Assembly: GCA_003557445.1 (NCBI GenBank)
Contig: PWOK01000096.1
Location: 1 to 11,193 of the forward strand
Length of the DNA stretch: 11,193 bases
Origin: Halanaerobiaceae bacterium
Lineage (GTDB): Bacteria > Bacillota_F > Halanaerobiia > Halanaerobiales > CSSED10-376
Reading direction: 5' to 3'
In this document: in pieces, positions 1-7,103 of the stretch
Layout: each line of letters opens with the position of its first letter
How positions within the stretch are numbered: position 1 is the stretch's first letter
Program-made: the position numbers and the translations under genes
The notes under the pieces: model-generated
What the model saw: the letters and a program-made list of their open reading frames with translations, nothing else
Told to the model about the DNA's origin: nothing
The model's database searches: none

Positions 1-531
1 ACTATGGTTGAGGATGATGTGGCCTTTGGTCTGGAGAATTTGGGTATTCCTTCTGGGCAAATCAGAAAAAGAGTTGATAGGGATTTAAAAATGGTAAATA
101 TGGATGGGTTCCAGCGATATTCTCCTGATAAATTATCTGGAGGCCAGAAACAAAAGGTGGCAATAGCTGGAATTATTGCCATGGAACCTTCCTGTATTGT
201 CCTTGATGAACCTACAGCCATGCTGGATCCCATGGGTAGAAAAGAAGTAATAAAAATTATTAAATATTTAAATCAGGAAAAAAATATTACAGTTATTTTA
301 ATTACCCATCTAATGGAGGAAGCCTGTCAGGCTGACAGGGTTTTTGTTATGTCAGAAGGCAGGATTGTTAATCAGGGTTCTCCTTTACAGGCCTTTAGTG
401 AGATTGAGTTATTGAAAAAAATAGGGTTGGATGTACCTCTGGTTATGGAACTGGTATCAGAACTAAGAAAAAAAGGACTTTCTTTACCGGATGTACTATC
501 AATAGATGAGCTGGTGAATGTTTTATGCTGA
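1..531 (+). CDS. ecfA1: ECF transporter ATPase subunit EcfA1 (5' end missing)
   Basis: ATPase subunit of an energy-coupling factor (ECF) importer. It pairs with EcfA2, and the dimer drives EcfT and exchangeable substrate-binding S proteins in the membrane. The reading frame is open from base 1. The first ATG (4) aligns with the TVEDDVAFGLENLG stretch that follows the Q-loop in this family, so it is internal, and about 100 N-terminal residues including Walker A lie left of the window. Visible are the ABC signature LSGGQ (133-147), Walker B CIVLDEP with its catalytic Glu (193-213), a D-loop (AMLDP) and the switch His in ILITH (307-309). The C-terminal regulatory domain typical of EcfA follows. 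The stop TGA overlaps the ecfA2 start (ATGCTGA), suggesting translational coupling. The EcfA1 label follows from being the first ATPase in the usual order. Confidence 0.93.
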   Translation, partial: TMVEDDVAFGLENLGIPSGQIRKRVDRDLKMVNMDGFQRYSPDKLSGGQKQKVAIAGIIAMEPSCIVLDEPTAMLDPMGRKEVIKIIKYLNQEKNITVILITHLMEEACQADRVFVMSEGRIVNQGSPLQAFSEIELLKKIGLDVPLVMELVSELRKKGLSLPDVLSIDELVNVLC

Positions 532-1388
532 TTTCACTTAAAAATGTAACTCATATATATAATAAACAAAACCAGGAGGTAAAAGCCCTGGATAATATAA
601 ATTTAAATATATATAAAAATGAGTTTATTGGCCTGATAGGTCCTACAGGTTCAGGTAAATCTACACTGGTTCAGTTATTTAATGGACTGATAAAACCGAC
701 CGGTGGAGAGGTCTATGTTGATGGTAAAAATATTACCCAGGAGAAAACAAATTTAAAAGATATTAGAAAAAAAATAGGACTTGTTTTTCAATATCCAGAA
801 CACCAGCTTTTTGAAGAAAACATTTATAAAGAAATTGCTTTTGGCCCGAAAAATATGGGTTTTGATCAGGATTTAATAAAAAAAAGAGTTAAAGAAGCAG
901 TTTCTCTGGTGGGAATGAATTATAATGATATTAAAGATCGTTCCCCATTTAATTTAAGTGGAGGACAGCAAAGGAAAATAGCCATTGCCGGTGTGCTGGC
1001 TATGAAACCCGACCTTTTAATACTGGATGAACCCTTTGCCGGGCTTGATCCTGAAGGAAGGAAACAGCTGGCAGCTTTATTATTAAGATTATATCGTGAT
1101 GAAAAAGTTACTTTGATTTTGATTTCTCATCGGATGGATGAAATTGCCCGGCTAACAACAAGGGTTATTGTTTTAAATGAAGGTAAAGTAATATTAAATA
1201 ATATACCTGAAAAAGTTTTCAGTCAGCATAAAAAACTGGTAGAAATGGATCTTGATGTACCACAGATTACTGAAATATTAAGTAAGTTACGGGATAAGGG
1301 ATTACCTGTGAGAACAGATTTGTTTGATTTGAAAAAAGCAGCAGAGGAAATTTATGAAAAATTGAGGGGTAAAATAAATGTTAACTGA
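525..1388 (+). CDS. ecfA2: ECF transporter ATPase subunit EcfA2
   Basis: Second ATPase of the ECF energy-coupling module. At 287 residues it has the usual full length. Walker A GPTGSGKST is at residues 39-47, the Q-loop region VFQYPEHQLF at 87-96, the signature LSGGQ at 144-148, Walker B LLILDEP at 164-170 with the catalytic Glu at 169, and the switch His at 202 (LISHRMDE). A C-terminal EcfA-specific extension follows residue 220. All catalytic motifs are intact. It starts inside the end of ecfA1 and its own end overlaps the ecfT start by 11 bases, so the three genes form one translationally coupled operon. No S component is encoded nearby, which fits a group II (shared) ECF module serving unlinked S proteins. 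The transported substrates cannot be read from this locus. Confidence 0.96.
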   Translation: MLISLKNVTHIYNKQNQEVKALDNINLNIYKNEFIGLIGPTGSGKSTLVQLFNGLIKPTGGEVYVDGKNITQEKTNLKDIRKKIGLVFQYPEHQLFEENIYKEIAFGPKNMGFDQDLIKKRVKEAVSLVGMNYNDIKDRSPFNLSGGQQRKIAIAGVLAMKPDLLILDEPFAGLDPEGRKQLAALLLRLYRDEKVTLILISHRMDEIARLTTRVIVLNEGKVILNNIPEKVFSQHKKLVEMDLDVPQITEILSKLRDKGLPVRTDLFDLKKAAEEIYEKLRGKINVN

Positions 1389-2172
1389 TATAAATATTGG
1401 TCAATATATTACAGGTAACTCAATTATTCACAGGCTTGATCCACGGCTAAAAATTATCAATACACTAATTGCCATTATATCTTTATTTTTAATCTCTACT
1501 TTCATCGGTTTTGCTGTTTATTTTGTTTTCATTATTATTATTATTTTCAGTTCAAAAATTCCTTTGAAAACGGTTTTAAAAGGATTAAAACCCATATTTT
1601 ATTTGATGTTGATTACCCTGTTTTTCCATGTTTTTTTTACCAGGGGTGGTGATATAATCTGGCAGTGGCGTTTTCTCCGGATTGAAGAAGAGGGTATTTT
1701 AAGGGGATTATTTATGGTTACCAGAATTATTTTATTAATAATGTTTACTTCCCTTTTAACCTTAACCACATCTCCCCTGCAGCTGACAGATGGAATTGAA
1801 TATTTACTGAGTCCCTTTAAAAAAATAGGGGTTCCAGCAGCAGAACTGGCGATGATGATGACAATTGCTTTAAGATTTATTCCCACTTTACTGGAAGAAG
1901 CTCAGAAGATTATTAAAGCTCAACAATCAAGGGGAGCTGATTTTGAAAGTGGCAATATTGTCAACAGGGCAAAAAGTTTAATCCCTTTACTGGTTCCTTT
2001 GTTTATAAGTGCTTTTAGAAGGGCAGATGAACTGGCCCTGGCAATGGAATCAAGATGTTATCAGGGTGGAAAAACAAGGACAAGGTTACATGAACTTCAG
2101 TCTGAACTGAAAGATTATATTTCTTTGTTTTTAATGATTTTATCTGGTTTGTTAGTAGCCCTGTTTTTATAA
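1378..2172 (+). CDS. ecfT: ECF transporter transmembrane subunit EcfT
   Basis: Membrane scaffold of the ECF importer, coupling ATP hydrolysis by the EcfA pair to movement of the S subunit. It has 264 residues, normal for the family. Hydrophobic segments lie at about residues 24-58, 72-88, 108-131 and 246-264. Between them lies the cytoplasmic coupling region with two short motifs that dock on the ATPases: QQSRGAD (SRG at 184-186) and AMESRCYQGG (SRC at 225-227). The second motif carries Cys where many family members have Gly (ARG); I believe this variant is not rare. The DPRLK stretch at 21-25 is typical of the EcfT N-terminus. A GAGGGGT ribosome binding site (1364-1370) lies within the end of ecfA2. 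truA follows after 26 bases, matching the conserved firmicute order. Confidence 0.95.
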   Translation: MLTDINIGQYITGNSIIHRLDPRLKIINTLIAIISLFLISTFIGFAVYFVFIIIIIFSSKIPLKTVLKGLKPIFYLMLITLFFHVFFTRGGDIIWQWRFLRIEEEGILRGLFMVTRIILLIMFTSLLTLTTSPLQLTDGIEYLLSPFKKIGVPAAELAMMMTIALRFIPTLLEEAQKIIKAQQSRGADFESGNIVNRAKSLIPLLVPLFISAFRRADELALAMESRCYQGGKTRTRLHELQSELKDYISLFLMILSGLLVALFL

Positions 2173-2198
2173 TAAATTAAGTAATAGGGGAAATTTTA

Positions 2199-2933
2199 AT
2201 GCCAAATATTAAAATAATACTGGAGTATGATGGTACAAATTATTTTGGCTGGCAGATGCAAAAAAACACAGGGGAAACTATTCAACAGAAACTGGAAGAC
2301 TGTCTCAGTAAAATAAATAAATCAAAGGTAAAAATACATGGGGCCGGGCGCACTGATTCCGGTGTTCATGCTTTAGGACAGGTAGCCAGTTTTAAACTTG
2401 ATGTTGATGTACCTGAAGAAAAGATACCAATTGCTTTAAATAGTATGTTACCTGAAGATATTGTCTGTAAAAAGGCTGAATTTGTTTCTGATTCTTTTCA
2501 TGCCCGTTATGATACTAAAGGGAAAAAATATCGTTACCGTTTGATGAATGAGAGAATTCCTTCTGTATTCAATCGACATTTTGTATATAATATATATAAG
2601 CCTCTGGATTTTGCACTAATCAAAAAAGTATTACCTCAATTAAAAGGTAAACATGATTTTGCTTCTTTTCAGTCCAGTGGTTCAGATATTATGGAAACTG
2701 TTCGAACTATTACTGAAATTAAATTATTAAAAAAAGGTAAAGAATACTGGCTGGAGATAGCAGGAGATGGATTTTTATATAATATGGTCAGAATTATCAC
2801 AGGTTCTTTGATAGAAATTGGTTTACAAAAAAGAAAAGCAGACTTACAAAGTGTGATTAAGAGCAAAAATCGCAGACAGGCAGGATTTACAGCACCGGCC
2901 TGTGGCCTTACATTAATAAAGGTTTATTATTAA
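2199..2933 (+). CDS. truA: tRNA pseudouridine(38-40) synthase TruA
   Basis: Converts uridines 38, 39 and 40 in the tRNA anticodon stem to pseudouridine in the cytoplasm. Its 244 residues match the usual TruA length. The N-terminus IILEYDGTNYFGWQ (residues 6-19) is the family hallmark. The catalytic Asp is D53 in GRTDSGVHA. Further conserved stretches are FHARYD, the KYRYR segment, and GDGFLYNMVRIITGSL near residues 189-204. The protein ends with a normal C-terminal portion (GFTAPACGLTL). The start ATG has an upstream AGGGG-type ribosome binding site about 10 bases away. It lies 26 bases after ecfT and probably shares its transcript. The promoter for rplM begins immediately after its stop codon. 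Confidence 0.96.
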   Translation: MPNIKIILEYDGTNYFGWQMQKNTGETIQQKLEDCLSKINKSKVKIHGAGRTDSGVHALGQVASFKLDVDVPEEKIPIALNSMLPEDIVCKKAEFVSDSFHARYDTKGKKYRYRLMNERIPSVFNRHFVYNIYKPLDFALIKKVLPQLKGKHDFASFQSSGSDIMETVRTITEIKLLKKGKEYWLEIAGDGFLYNMVRIITGSLIEIGLQKRKADLQSVIKSKNRRQAGFTAPACGLTLIKVYY

Positions 2934-2939
2934 ATTGAT

Positions 2940-2968
2940 TTGACAAAAGGTAAAAAATATATTAAAAT
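2940..2968 (+). promoter_or_regulatory. Promoter of the rplM-rpsI operon
   Basis: A perfect -35 hexamer TTGACA (2940-2945), a 17-base spacer, and a near-consensus -10 TAAAAT (2963-2968) lie directly after the truA stop codon. Transcription would begin near 2975 and give a leader of about 100 nt before the rplM start. This is the best sigma-A-type promoter in the window. It allows rplM-rpsI to be expressed independently of the upstream ecf-truA genes. Confidence 0.8.
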
Positions 2969-2974
2969 TTATTT

Positions 2975-3075
2975 GCTGTCTATGTTAAACATTTTTATTT
3001 AATATAAATTATTGTTATAAATTTACTTCTAAAAGGAGGTGAAGACCTGATTAATAAAGGATAATCAGGGTTAAG
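2975..3075 (+). promoter_or_regulatory. Structured 5' leader of rplM (candidate L13 autoregulatory leader)
   Basis: The untranslated leader holds an AT-rich stretch and then a very strong Shine-Dalgarno AGGAGGTGA (3034-3042), 33 bases from the rplM ATG at 3076. Between them is a hairpin: CCTGATTA (3046-3053) pairs with TAATCAGG (3062-3069) around the loop ATAAAGGA. A competing small stem, AGGT (3037-3040) with ACCT (3045-3048), would bury the Shine-Dalgarno and uses the same CCT bases. The two structures are therefore mutually exclusive. L13 leader RNAs that respond to the ribosomal protein are known in firmicutes. I cannot verify that this one matches the Rfam model, so the regulatory role is inference. 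Confidence 0.5.
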
Positions 3076-3504
3076 ATGTCAACATATATGGATAAAAAAG
3101 AAGAAGTTAAAAGAGACTGGTATCTAATAGATGCTGAGCAATATAATCTGGGACGATTGGCCAGTTTGATAACCCCATATTTAACCGGTAAAACAAAACC
3201 AACATATACTCCTCATGTTGATGGTGGAGACTATGTGATAGTAATTAATGCTGAGAAGATTAATTTAACCGGAAAGAAATGGGAACAAAAGATGTACAGG
3301 AAACACAGTCAATATCCTGGAGGATTAAAGGAAACACCTTATGGGGAATTAAAAAAGAAAAATCCTGAACTAATTATTGAAAATGCAGTTAAAGGTATGT
3401 TACCCAGAAATAAACTTGGTAAGGATATGATTAAAAGATTAAAAGTTTATAGTGATTCAGACCATCCACACCAGGCTCAAGAACCGGAAAAACTTGAATT
3501 ATAA
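3076..3504 (+). CDS. rplM: 50S ribosomal protein L13
   Basis: Early-assembling 23S rRNA-binding protein of the large ribosomal subunit. Its 142 residues match the family length (about 142-150). Recognisable stretches are [18 protein letters not shown] (residues 14-31), the segment [24 protein letters not shown], and the near-C-terminal [22 protein letters not shown] (about 108-129). This start is chosen because [11 protein letters not shown] matches L13 N-termini and an in-frame TAA lies at 3055-3057. The only ribosome binding site close to it is a weak AGGG (3067-3070). The strong one is over 30 bases away across a hairpin. rpsI follows in the invariant L13-S9 pair. Confidence 0.97.
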   Translation: MSTYMDKKEEVKRDWYLIDAEQYNLGRLASLITPYLTGKTKPTYTPHVDGGDYVIVINAEKINLTGKKWEQKMYRKHSQYPGGLKETPYGELKKKNPELIIENAVKGMLPRNKLGKDMIKRLKVYSDSDHPHQAQEPEKLEL

Positions 3505-3551
3505 TTAAAAGTGATCCGAAAATAAAGATAAGAAAGGAGGACACGATTATA

Positions 3552-3947
3552 ATGGCCACAGAAGTTCAGTACCGGGGAACCGGAAGAAGAAAAACTGCTA
3601 CTGCCCGGGTAAGACTGATACCAGGAGATGGCAGAATGATCATAAATGGAACAGATGCGGAAGAGTATTTTCACCGTAAATCATTGTTGAAAGATATGAT
3701 AGGACCTCTGGAATTAACCAATAGTCTTAATAATCTTGATGTACTTGTTAATGTAGAAGGAGGAGGTCTTTCAGGACAGGCGGGAGCTATCCGTCATGGA
3801 ATAGCCAGAGCTTTACTGAAAGTTGATGAAGATTATAGAATACCTCTTAAAAAAGAAGGATATTTAACCAGAGACCCGAGAATGAAAGAAAGAAGAAAAT
3901 ACGGACGCAAAAAAGCCCGTAAGTCTCCTCAATTTTCTAAGAGATAA
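3552..3947 (+). CDS. rpsI: 30S ribosomal protein S9
   Basis: Component of the small ribosomal subunit head. Its C-terminal tail reaches the P-site tRNA. The 131-residue length is normal. Motifs are [14 protein letters not shown] near the N-terminus, [19 protein letters not shown] (about residues 71-89), and the basic C-terminal tail from about residue 107 ([24 protein letters not shown] region) ending in the invariant SKR. AAAGGAGGA (3533-3541) gives a strong ribosome binding site at 10-base spacing. It is 47 bases after rplM with no terminator between, so it is cotranscribed, and a terminator follows 23 bases after its stop. Confidence 0.98.
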   Translation: MATEVQYRGTGRRKTATARVRLIPGDGRMIINGTDAEEYFHRKSLLKDMIGPLELTNSLNNLDVLVNVEGGGLSGQAGAIRHGIARALLKVDEDYRIPLKKEGYLTRDPRMKERRKYGRKKARKSPQFSKR

Positions 3948-3970
3948 AAATATATATAATGCGGGAAGTA

Positions 3971-4000
3971 AGAAGAGAGGGTCTAACCTCTCTTTTTGTG
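3971..4000 (+). terminator. Rho-independent terminator after rpsI
   Basis: AAGAGAGG (3973-3980) pairs perfectly with CCTCTCTT (3987-3994) around a six-base loop, with two more possible pairs at the base. The 3' side runs into TTTTT before GTG. It marks the end of the rplM-rpsI transcript. Confidence 0.88.
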
Positions 4001-4042
4001 TTTAATCACTAACAAACTACCAAAAAGGTGAGGTGTTAAACA

Positions 4043-4840
4043 ATGGGTATTCAGATGGCAGCTCTTATGCCCCATCCCCCAATTATTATTCCAGAAATTG
4101 GAGGCAGTAGACTTAAGGATGTTAAGCAGACAGTTTCAGGAGTAAAAGAACTTGCCGGTGAAATTAAGGATAAAAATCCTGATCTACTAATTACCATTAG
4201 CCCCCATGGGCCTGTGTTTCGTGATGGTATAAGTGTTTTAAAAGAAGAAAGGATTACAGGTAATTTTGGTGATTTTGGAAACCGCGAAATTAATTTCAAA
4301 GAAAATTCTAATTTAAGATTTATTGAAAAATTGCAAAAAAAAGCAGAGGAAAACAATATTGATATTTTTACAAATACCAACAGACTGGATCATGGTGTTA
4401 TGGTACCTCTCTATTACCTAAAAAAAGCGGGTCTTGATGCTGATCTTGTTTCATTAACTATGGGATTACTTGATTATGCAACACTATATGAGTTTGGGGC
4501 TATTATTAATCAGATTGTTGAAGAAACCGGTCATAAAGCGGTTGTTATTGCCAGTGGAGATTTGTCTCACCGTTTATCTGCCGGGGCACCTGCAGGTTAT
4601 AATCCCAGAGGGGAAGAATTTGATAAAAAGATAATAAAGTATCTGGAAAATAAACAATTTCAGAAAATATTAAATATTGACCCTTTATTAATAAAAAAAG
4701 CAGGTGAATGTGGATTGAGGCCAATCATAATTATGCTTGGTTCCATAAGACATCTTGAGGTTAAGGTTGATGTCAAATCATATGAAGGCCCTTTTGGTGT
4801 TGGTTATGGAGTTGTCGCTATTTACAGGGAGGGAGCATAA
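4043..4840 (+). CDS. Class III extradiol dioxygenase (LigB/Memo-like) protein of an AmmeMemoRadiSam cluster
   Basis: A 265-residue protein of the class III extradiol dioxygenase (LigB) superfamily, to which Memo also belongs. The N-terminus MPHPPIIIPEIG with H11 and the following ISPHGPVF with H55 match the metal-ligand positions of the fold. H117 (LDHGVMVPL), H176 (SGDLSH) and E222 (GECGLRP) are further candidate metal or active-site residues. No signal peptide is visible, so it is probably cytoplasmic. Context matters most: AMMECR1 and radical SAM genes follow almost without gaps. In many clostridia, as far as I recall, this LigB-type domain is fused to AMMECR1; here they are separate. Aromatic ring cleavage is therefore unlikely to be its real job, and the substrate is unknown. 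The AAGGTGAGGTG site (4025-4035) supports this start. Confidence 0.85.
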   Translation: MGIQMAALMPHPPIIIPEIGGSRLKDVKQTVSGVKELAGEIKDKNPDLLITISPHGPVFRDGISVLKEERITGNFGDFGNREINFKENSNLRFIEKLQKKAEENNIDIFTNTNRLDHGVMVPLYYLKKAGLDADLVSLTMGLLDYATLYEFGAIINQIVEETGHKAVVIASGDLSHRLSAGAPAGYNPRGEEFDKKIIKYLENKQFQKILNIDPLLIKKAGECGLRPIIIMLGSIRHLEVKVDVKSYEGPFGVGYGVVAIYREGA

Positions 4841-4841
4841 A

Positions 4842-5354
4842 ATGGCAGAATCAACAGTTGTTAAGCTTGCCCGTAAGGCTATTGAGGAATATGTAAAAAA
4901 AAGAAAAAAAATAAAAGCCCCTCAAAATCTATCTGAAAAAATGGAGGAACAAAAAGGGGTTTTTGTTTCAATTAAAAAGAATAATCAATTAAGGGGATGT
5001 ATTGGAACAATATCAGCCACTCAGGAAAATGTTGCCTCTGAAATTATTAATAATGCGATAAGTGCCTGTGCCCGTGATCCTCGTTTTCCTCCTGTCAGGG
5101 AAGATGAACTTGAACAGTTAAAAATATCAGTTGATATAATTGGTAAAAAAGAACCTGTTGCTAGTATTGATCAACTTGATCCTCAAAAATATGGTGTCAT
5201 TGTTAAAAGGGGAAATCAAAAAGGATTATTATTGCCTGACCTGGAAGGAATAAATACTGCTCAAGAACAGGTTGAGATCGCCCGTAGAAAGGCCGGTATT
5301 TCGGCAGGAACAGAGATAGACCTGTACAGGTTTAAGGTAGAGAGGTATCGGTGA
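4842..5354 (+). CDS. amrA: AMMECR1 domain protein (AmmeMemoRadiSam system protein A)
   Basis: A single-domain AMMECR1 protein of 170 residues. The hallmark LRGCIGTI is at residues 50-57, ARDPRFPP at 77-84, and GLLLPDLEG at about 128-136. Its start is ATG 4842, one base after the upstream stop codon. The GGGAGGGA ribosome binding site (4828-4834) lies inside the end of the upstream gene. An in-frame ATG exists at 4755, but using it would add 29 residues encoded over the LigB-like gene and lacks a ribosome binding site. The molecular function of AMMECR1 proteins was long unknown. The invariant LRGCIG motif suggests a catalytic or binding site. Tight packing between the LigB-like and radical SAM genes points to one shared pathway. 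Confidence 0.92.
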   Translation: MAESTVVKLARKAIEEYVKKRKKIKAPQNLSEKMEEQKGVFVSIKKNNQLRGCIGTISATQENVASEIINNAISACARDPRFPPVREDELEQLKISVDIIGKKEPVASIDQLDPQKYGVIVKRGNQKGLLLPDLEGINTAQEQVEIARRKAGISAGTEIDLYRFKVERYR

Positions 5355-5360
5355 TCATAT

Positions 5361-6338
5361 ATGAAAAAAGTAGCCTTTTATGAAAAACAGGATACTAAAA
5401 TCAAATGTAGACTCTGTCCTCATAATTGTTTGTTAAAAGAAGGTAAAACCGGTATCTGTCGGGTAAGAAGGGTAACTGATGGTGAGTTGTATAGTTTAAA
5501 TTATGGTCAGGTAAGTTCTCTTGCTATAGATCCGATTGAAAAAAAACCCCTATATCATTTTTACCCTGGTTCTGATATAATATCTATGGGTACCTGGGGT
5601 TGTAATTTTAAATGTGACTTCTGTCAGAACTGGCAGATCAGCCAGAAGAAACCATCAGTAAACAGTTATCACCCACAACAGATTATTGATCTGGCCCAAA
5701 AAAAAGATGTGGTTGGTATTGCCTATACCTATTCAGAACCACTAATCTGGTATGAATTTGTACTGGAATGCAGCAGGCTGGCCCACAAAAATAACCTGAA
5801 AAATGTTCTGGTAACCAATGGCTATATCAATCAAAAACCACTAAAAGAATTATTACCTTTTATTGATGCAGCCAATGTGGATTTGAAGGCCTTTAATAAT
5901 GATTTCTACAAAAAATACTGTGGAGGCAGACTTGAACCTGTTAAGGAAAACATCAAAATTATGGAAAAAGAATTACACCTGGAATTAACCACCCTGATAA
6001 TTCCCGGATTAAATGATGGGGAAGATGAAATGGAACAGTTGTTTTACTGGATTGGTAAGATAAGCCCAGATATACCCCTTCATCTTTCAAGGTATTTCCC
6101 AAACTATCAATTAAAAAAAGAAGCTACACCTTTAAAAACAATGAAAAGGGCCTATAATTTAGCCACAGACTATCTTAATTATGTTTATCTTGGAAATACC
6201 AGGTCCAGCATGGAAAACAGTACTAAATGTCCTGAATGTAGCAAAGAACTAATTTTAAGGAATATTTATAGTGTTGAAAACAGGCTTAATCAGGGAAAAT
6301 GTTCTAATTGTGGTTATAAAATTGAAGGAGAATTTTAA
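5361..6338 (+). CDS. amrS: AmmeMemoRadiSam system radical SAM enzyme
   Basis: A 325-residue radical SAM protein. The CxxxCxxC cluster motif that binds the SAM-cleaving [4Fe-4S] is C81, C85 and C88 (GCNFKCDFCQNWQIS). Extra cysteines precede it (C16, C19, C23 and C33, in CRLCPHNC and GICRVR), as in pyruvate formate-lyase-activating-enzyme-like family members. The C-terminus carries a rubredoxin-type metal knuckle: C290/C293 (CPEC) and C314/C317 (CSNC). The core contains YTYSEPLIW, LVTNGYI, NVDLKAF and LIIPGLND, matching the AmmeMemoRadiSam radical SAM family. The ribosome binding site GGTGATC (5350-5356) overlaps the amrA stop, indicating coupled translation. It is the last gene of the cluster and ends one base from a converging gene. 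The substrate cannot be read from the sequence. Confidence 0.93.
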   Translation: MKKVAFYEKQDTKIKCRLCPHNCLLKEGKTGICRVRRVTDGELYSLNYGQVSSLAIDPIEKKPLYHFYPGSDIISMGTWGCNFKCDFCQNWQISQKKPSVNSYHPQQIIDLAQKKDVVGIAYTYSEPLIWYEFVLECSRLAHKNNLKNVLVTNGYINQKPLKELLPFIDAANVDLKAFNNDFYKKYCGGRLEPVKENIKIMEKELHLELTTLIIPGLNDGEDEMEQLFYWIGKISPDIPLHLSRYFPNYQLKKEATPLKTMKRAYNLATDYLNYVYLGNTRSSMENSTKCPECSKELILRNIYSVENRLNQGKCSNCGYKIEGEF

Positions 6339-6339
6339 T

Positions 6340-7074
6340 CTAAAAGTTAAGGAAATCCCAGCCATAAATATAAAAAATATTAATGGCATAATATCCAGCA
6401 GAAAAAAGAGCTGGTGTAATTATTGATCTTTCTGTTTTTAAGTAAAGATAAATAGAAATTAATGCCAGAATAATGAGCTGTATTATTCTACCCTGATTAA
6501 AGTTTAAAAATAATACAGGGAAAATTACAGCAGCAGTAATAAAAGCCAGAAAAGTAGGCAATTTATTATTTATAGTTTCAAAAAGAATGCTGTTTAAAAG
6601 AAATTGTTCACTGAAGGCAATAAGCAGACAGGGGAAAAAGGTTATTAATAAAGGAGTAAGGCTTTTAATTAAATGAGAGCTACATGTTATTTGATATAAG
6701 GGGTTATATTTATCAGAAATTGGATTAAAACTTAAGGGTAAATTGATAAAAATCAGATTCAGGATTAAAAAAACCAAAATTAAAAAGAGAGCTGGTTTTA
6801 TCTTTTTTTTGAGATTTTTTAAATTCAACCCTATTTCAGTGAAGGAAGAATCATAAAAAGAGATAAGGTAAAAAAGTATCAGAGCCCAAAAAATTCCTCT
6901 TCCTGCACTTATAAACAGAAGGCGGAATAGACCGGTAAGAGTGGGGGCATAACTGAAGGTGATACTGCTGCTTAAATAATTAAAATATGCAGTAAAAAAC
7001 CAGATGCTAAATATAATTACTAAATCTTTATAATTAAGATGAGATATATATTTTTTAGGAGAACGATTTAACAT
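6340..7074 (-). CDS. CPBP-family-like integral membrane protein lacking protease motifs
   Basis: A highly hydrophobic protein of 244 residues with about seven membrane segments. The segment order and the C-terminal pattern (motif region, helix, helix, SIITPAL motif region) resemble CPBP (CAAX protease/bacteriocin-processing) proteins. Where that family has EExxxRG, this protein reads SEQFLLN (first Glu to Ser, Arg to Leu, Gly to Asn). The two motif histidines are absent: the only His residues are near the N-terminus and mid-protein. Catalysis by the CPBP mechanism is therefore unlikely. ATG 7074 is preferred over ATG 7092 (which adds six residues) because GGGTGAT sits just before it, whereas nothing suitable precedes the longer start. 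It converges on amrS with a one-base gap and is divergent from glmM. Its role is unknown. Confidence 0.72.
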   Translation of the reverse strand: MLNRSPKKYISHLNYKDLVIIFSIWFFTAYFNYLSSSITFSYAPTLTGLFRLLFISAGRGIFWALILFYLISFYDSSFTEIGLNLKNLKKKIKPALFLILVFLILNLIFINLPLSFNPISDKYNPLYQITCSSHLIKSLTPLLITFFPCLLIAFSEQFLLNSILFETINNKLPTFLAFITAAVIFPVLFLNFNQGRIIQLIILALISIYLYLKTERSIITPALFSAGYYAINIFYIYGWDFLNF

Positions 7075-7103
7075 ATTATCACCCTGTATCATAATTCTAT
7101 ATA

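Noticed and set aside
4..6. ATG at position 4 as the real start of the first ATPase gene
   Set aside because: The residues around it align with the middle of EcfA proteins, after the Q-loop, and Walker A would be missing, so the gene begins left of the window.
1599..1886. Minus-strand frame of 95 codons inside ecfT
   Set aside because: It is fully inside a well-supported conserved gene and has the look of an antisense shadow.
3047..3063. Possible CTG-started mini-frame (five codons, then TAA) placed at good spacing after the strong AGGAGGTGA of the rplM leader
   Set aside because: CTG starts are rare and the bases are better explained as the 5' arm of the leader hairpin. Kept only as a remote alternative for why the Shine-Dalgarno is far from the rplM ATG.
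4051..4380. Minus-strand frame of 109 codons opposite the LigB-like gene
   Set aside because: The sense strand encodes a recognisable metalloprotein with conserved motifs, and the antisense frame has low-complexity, shadow-like composition.
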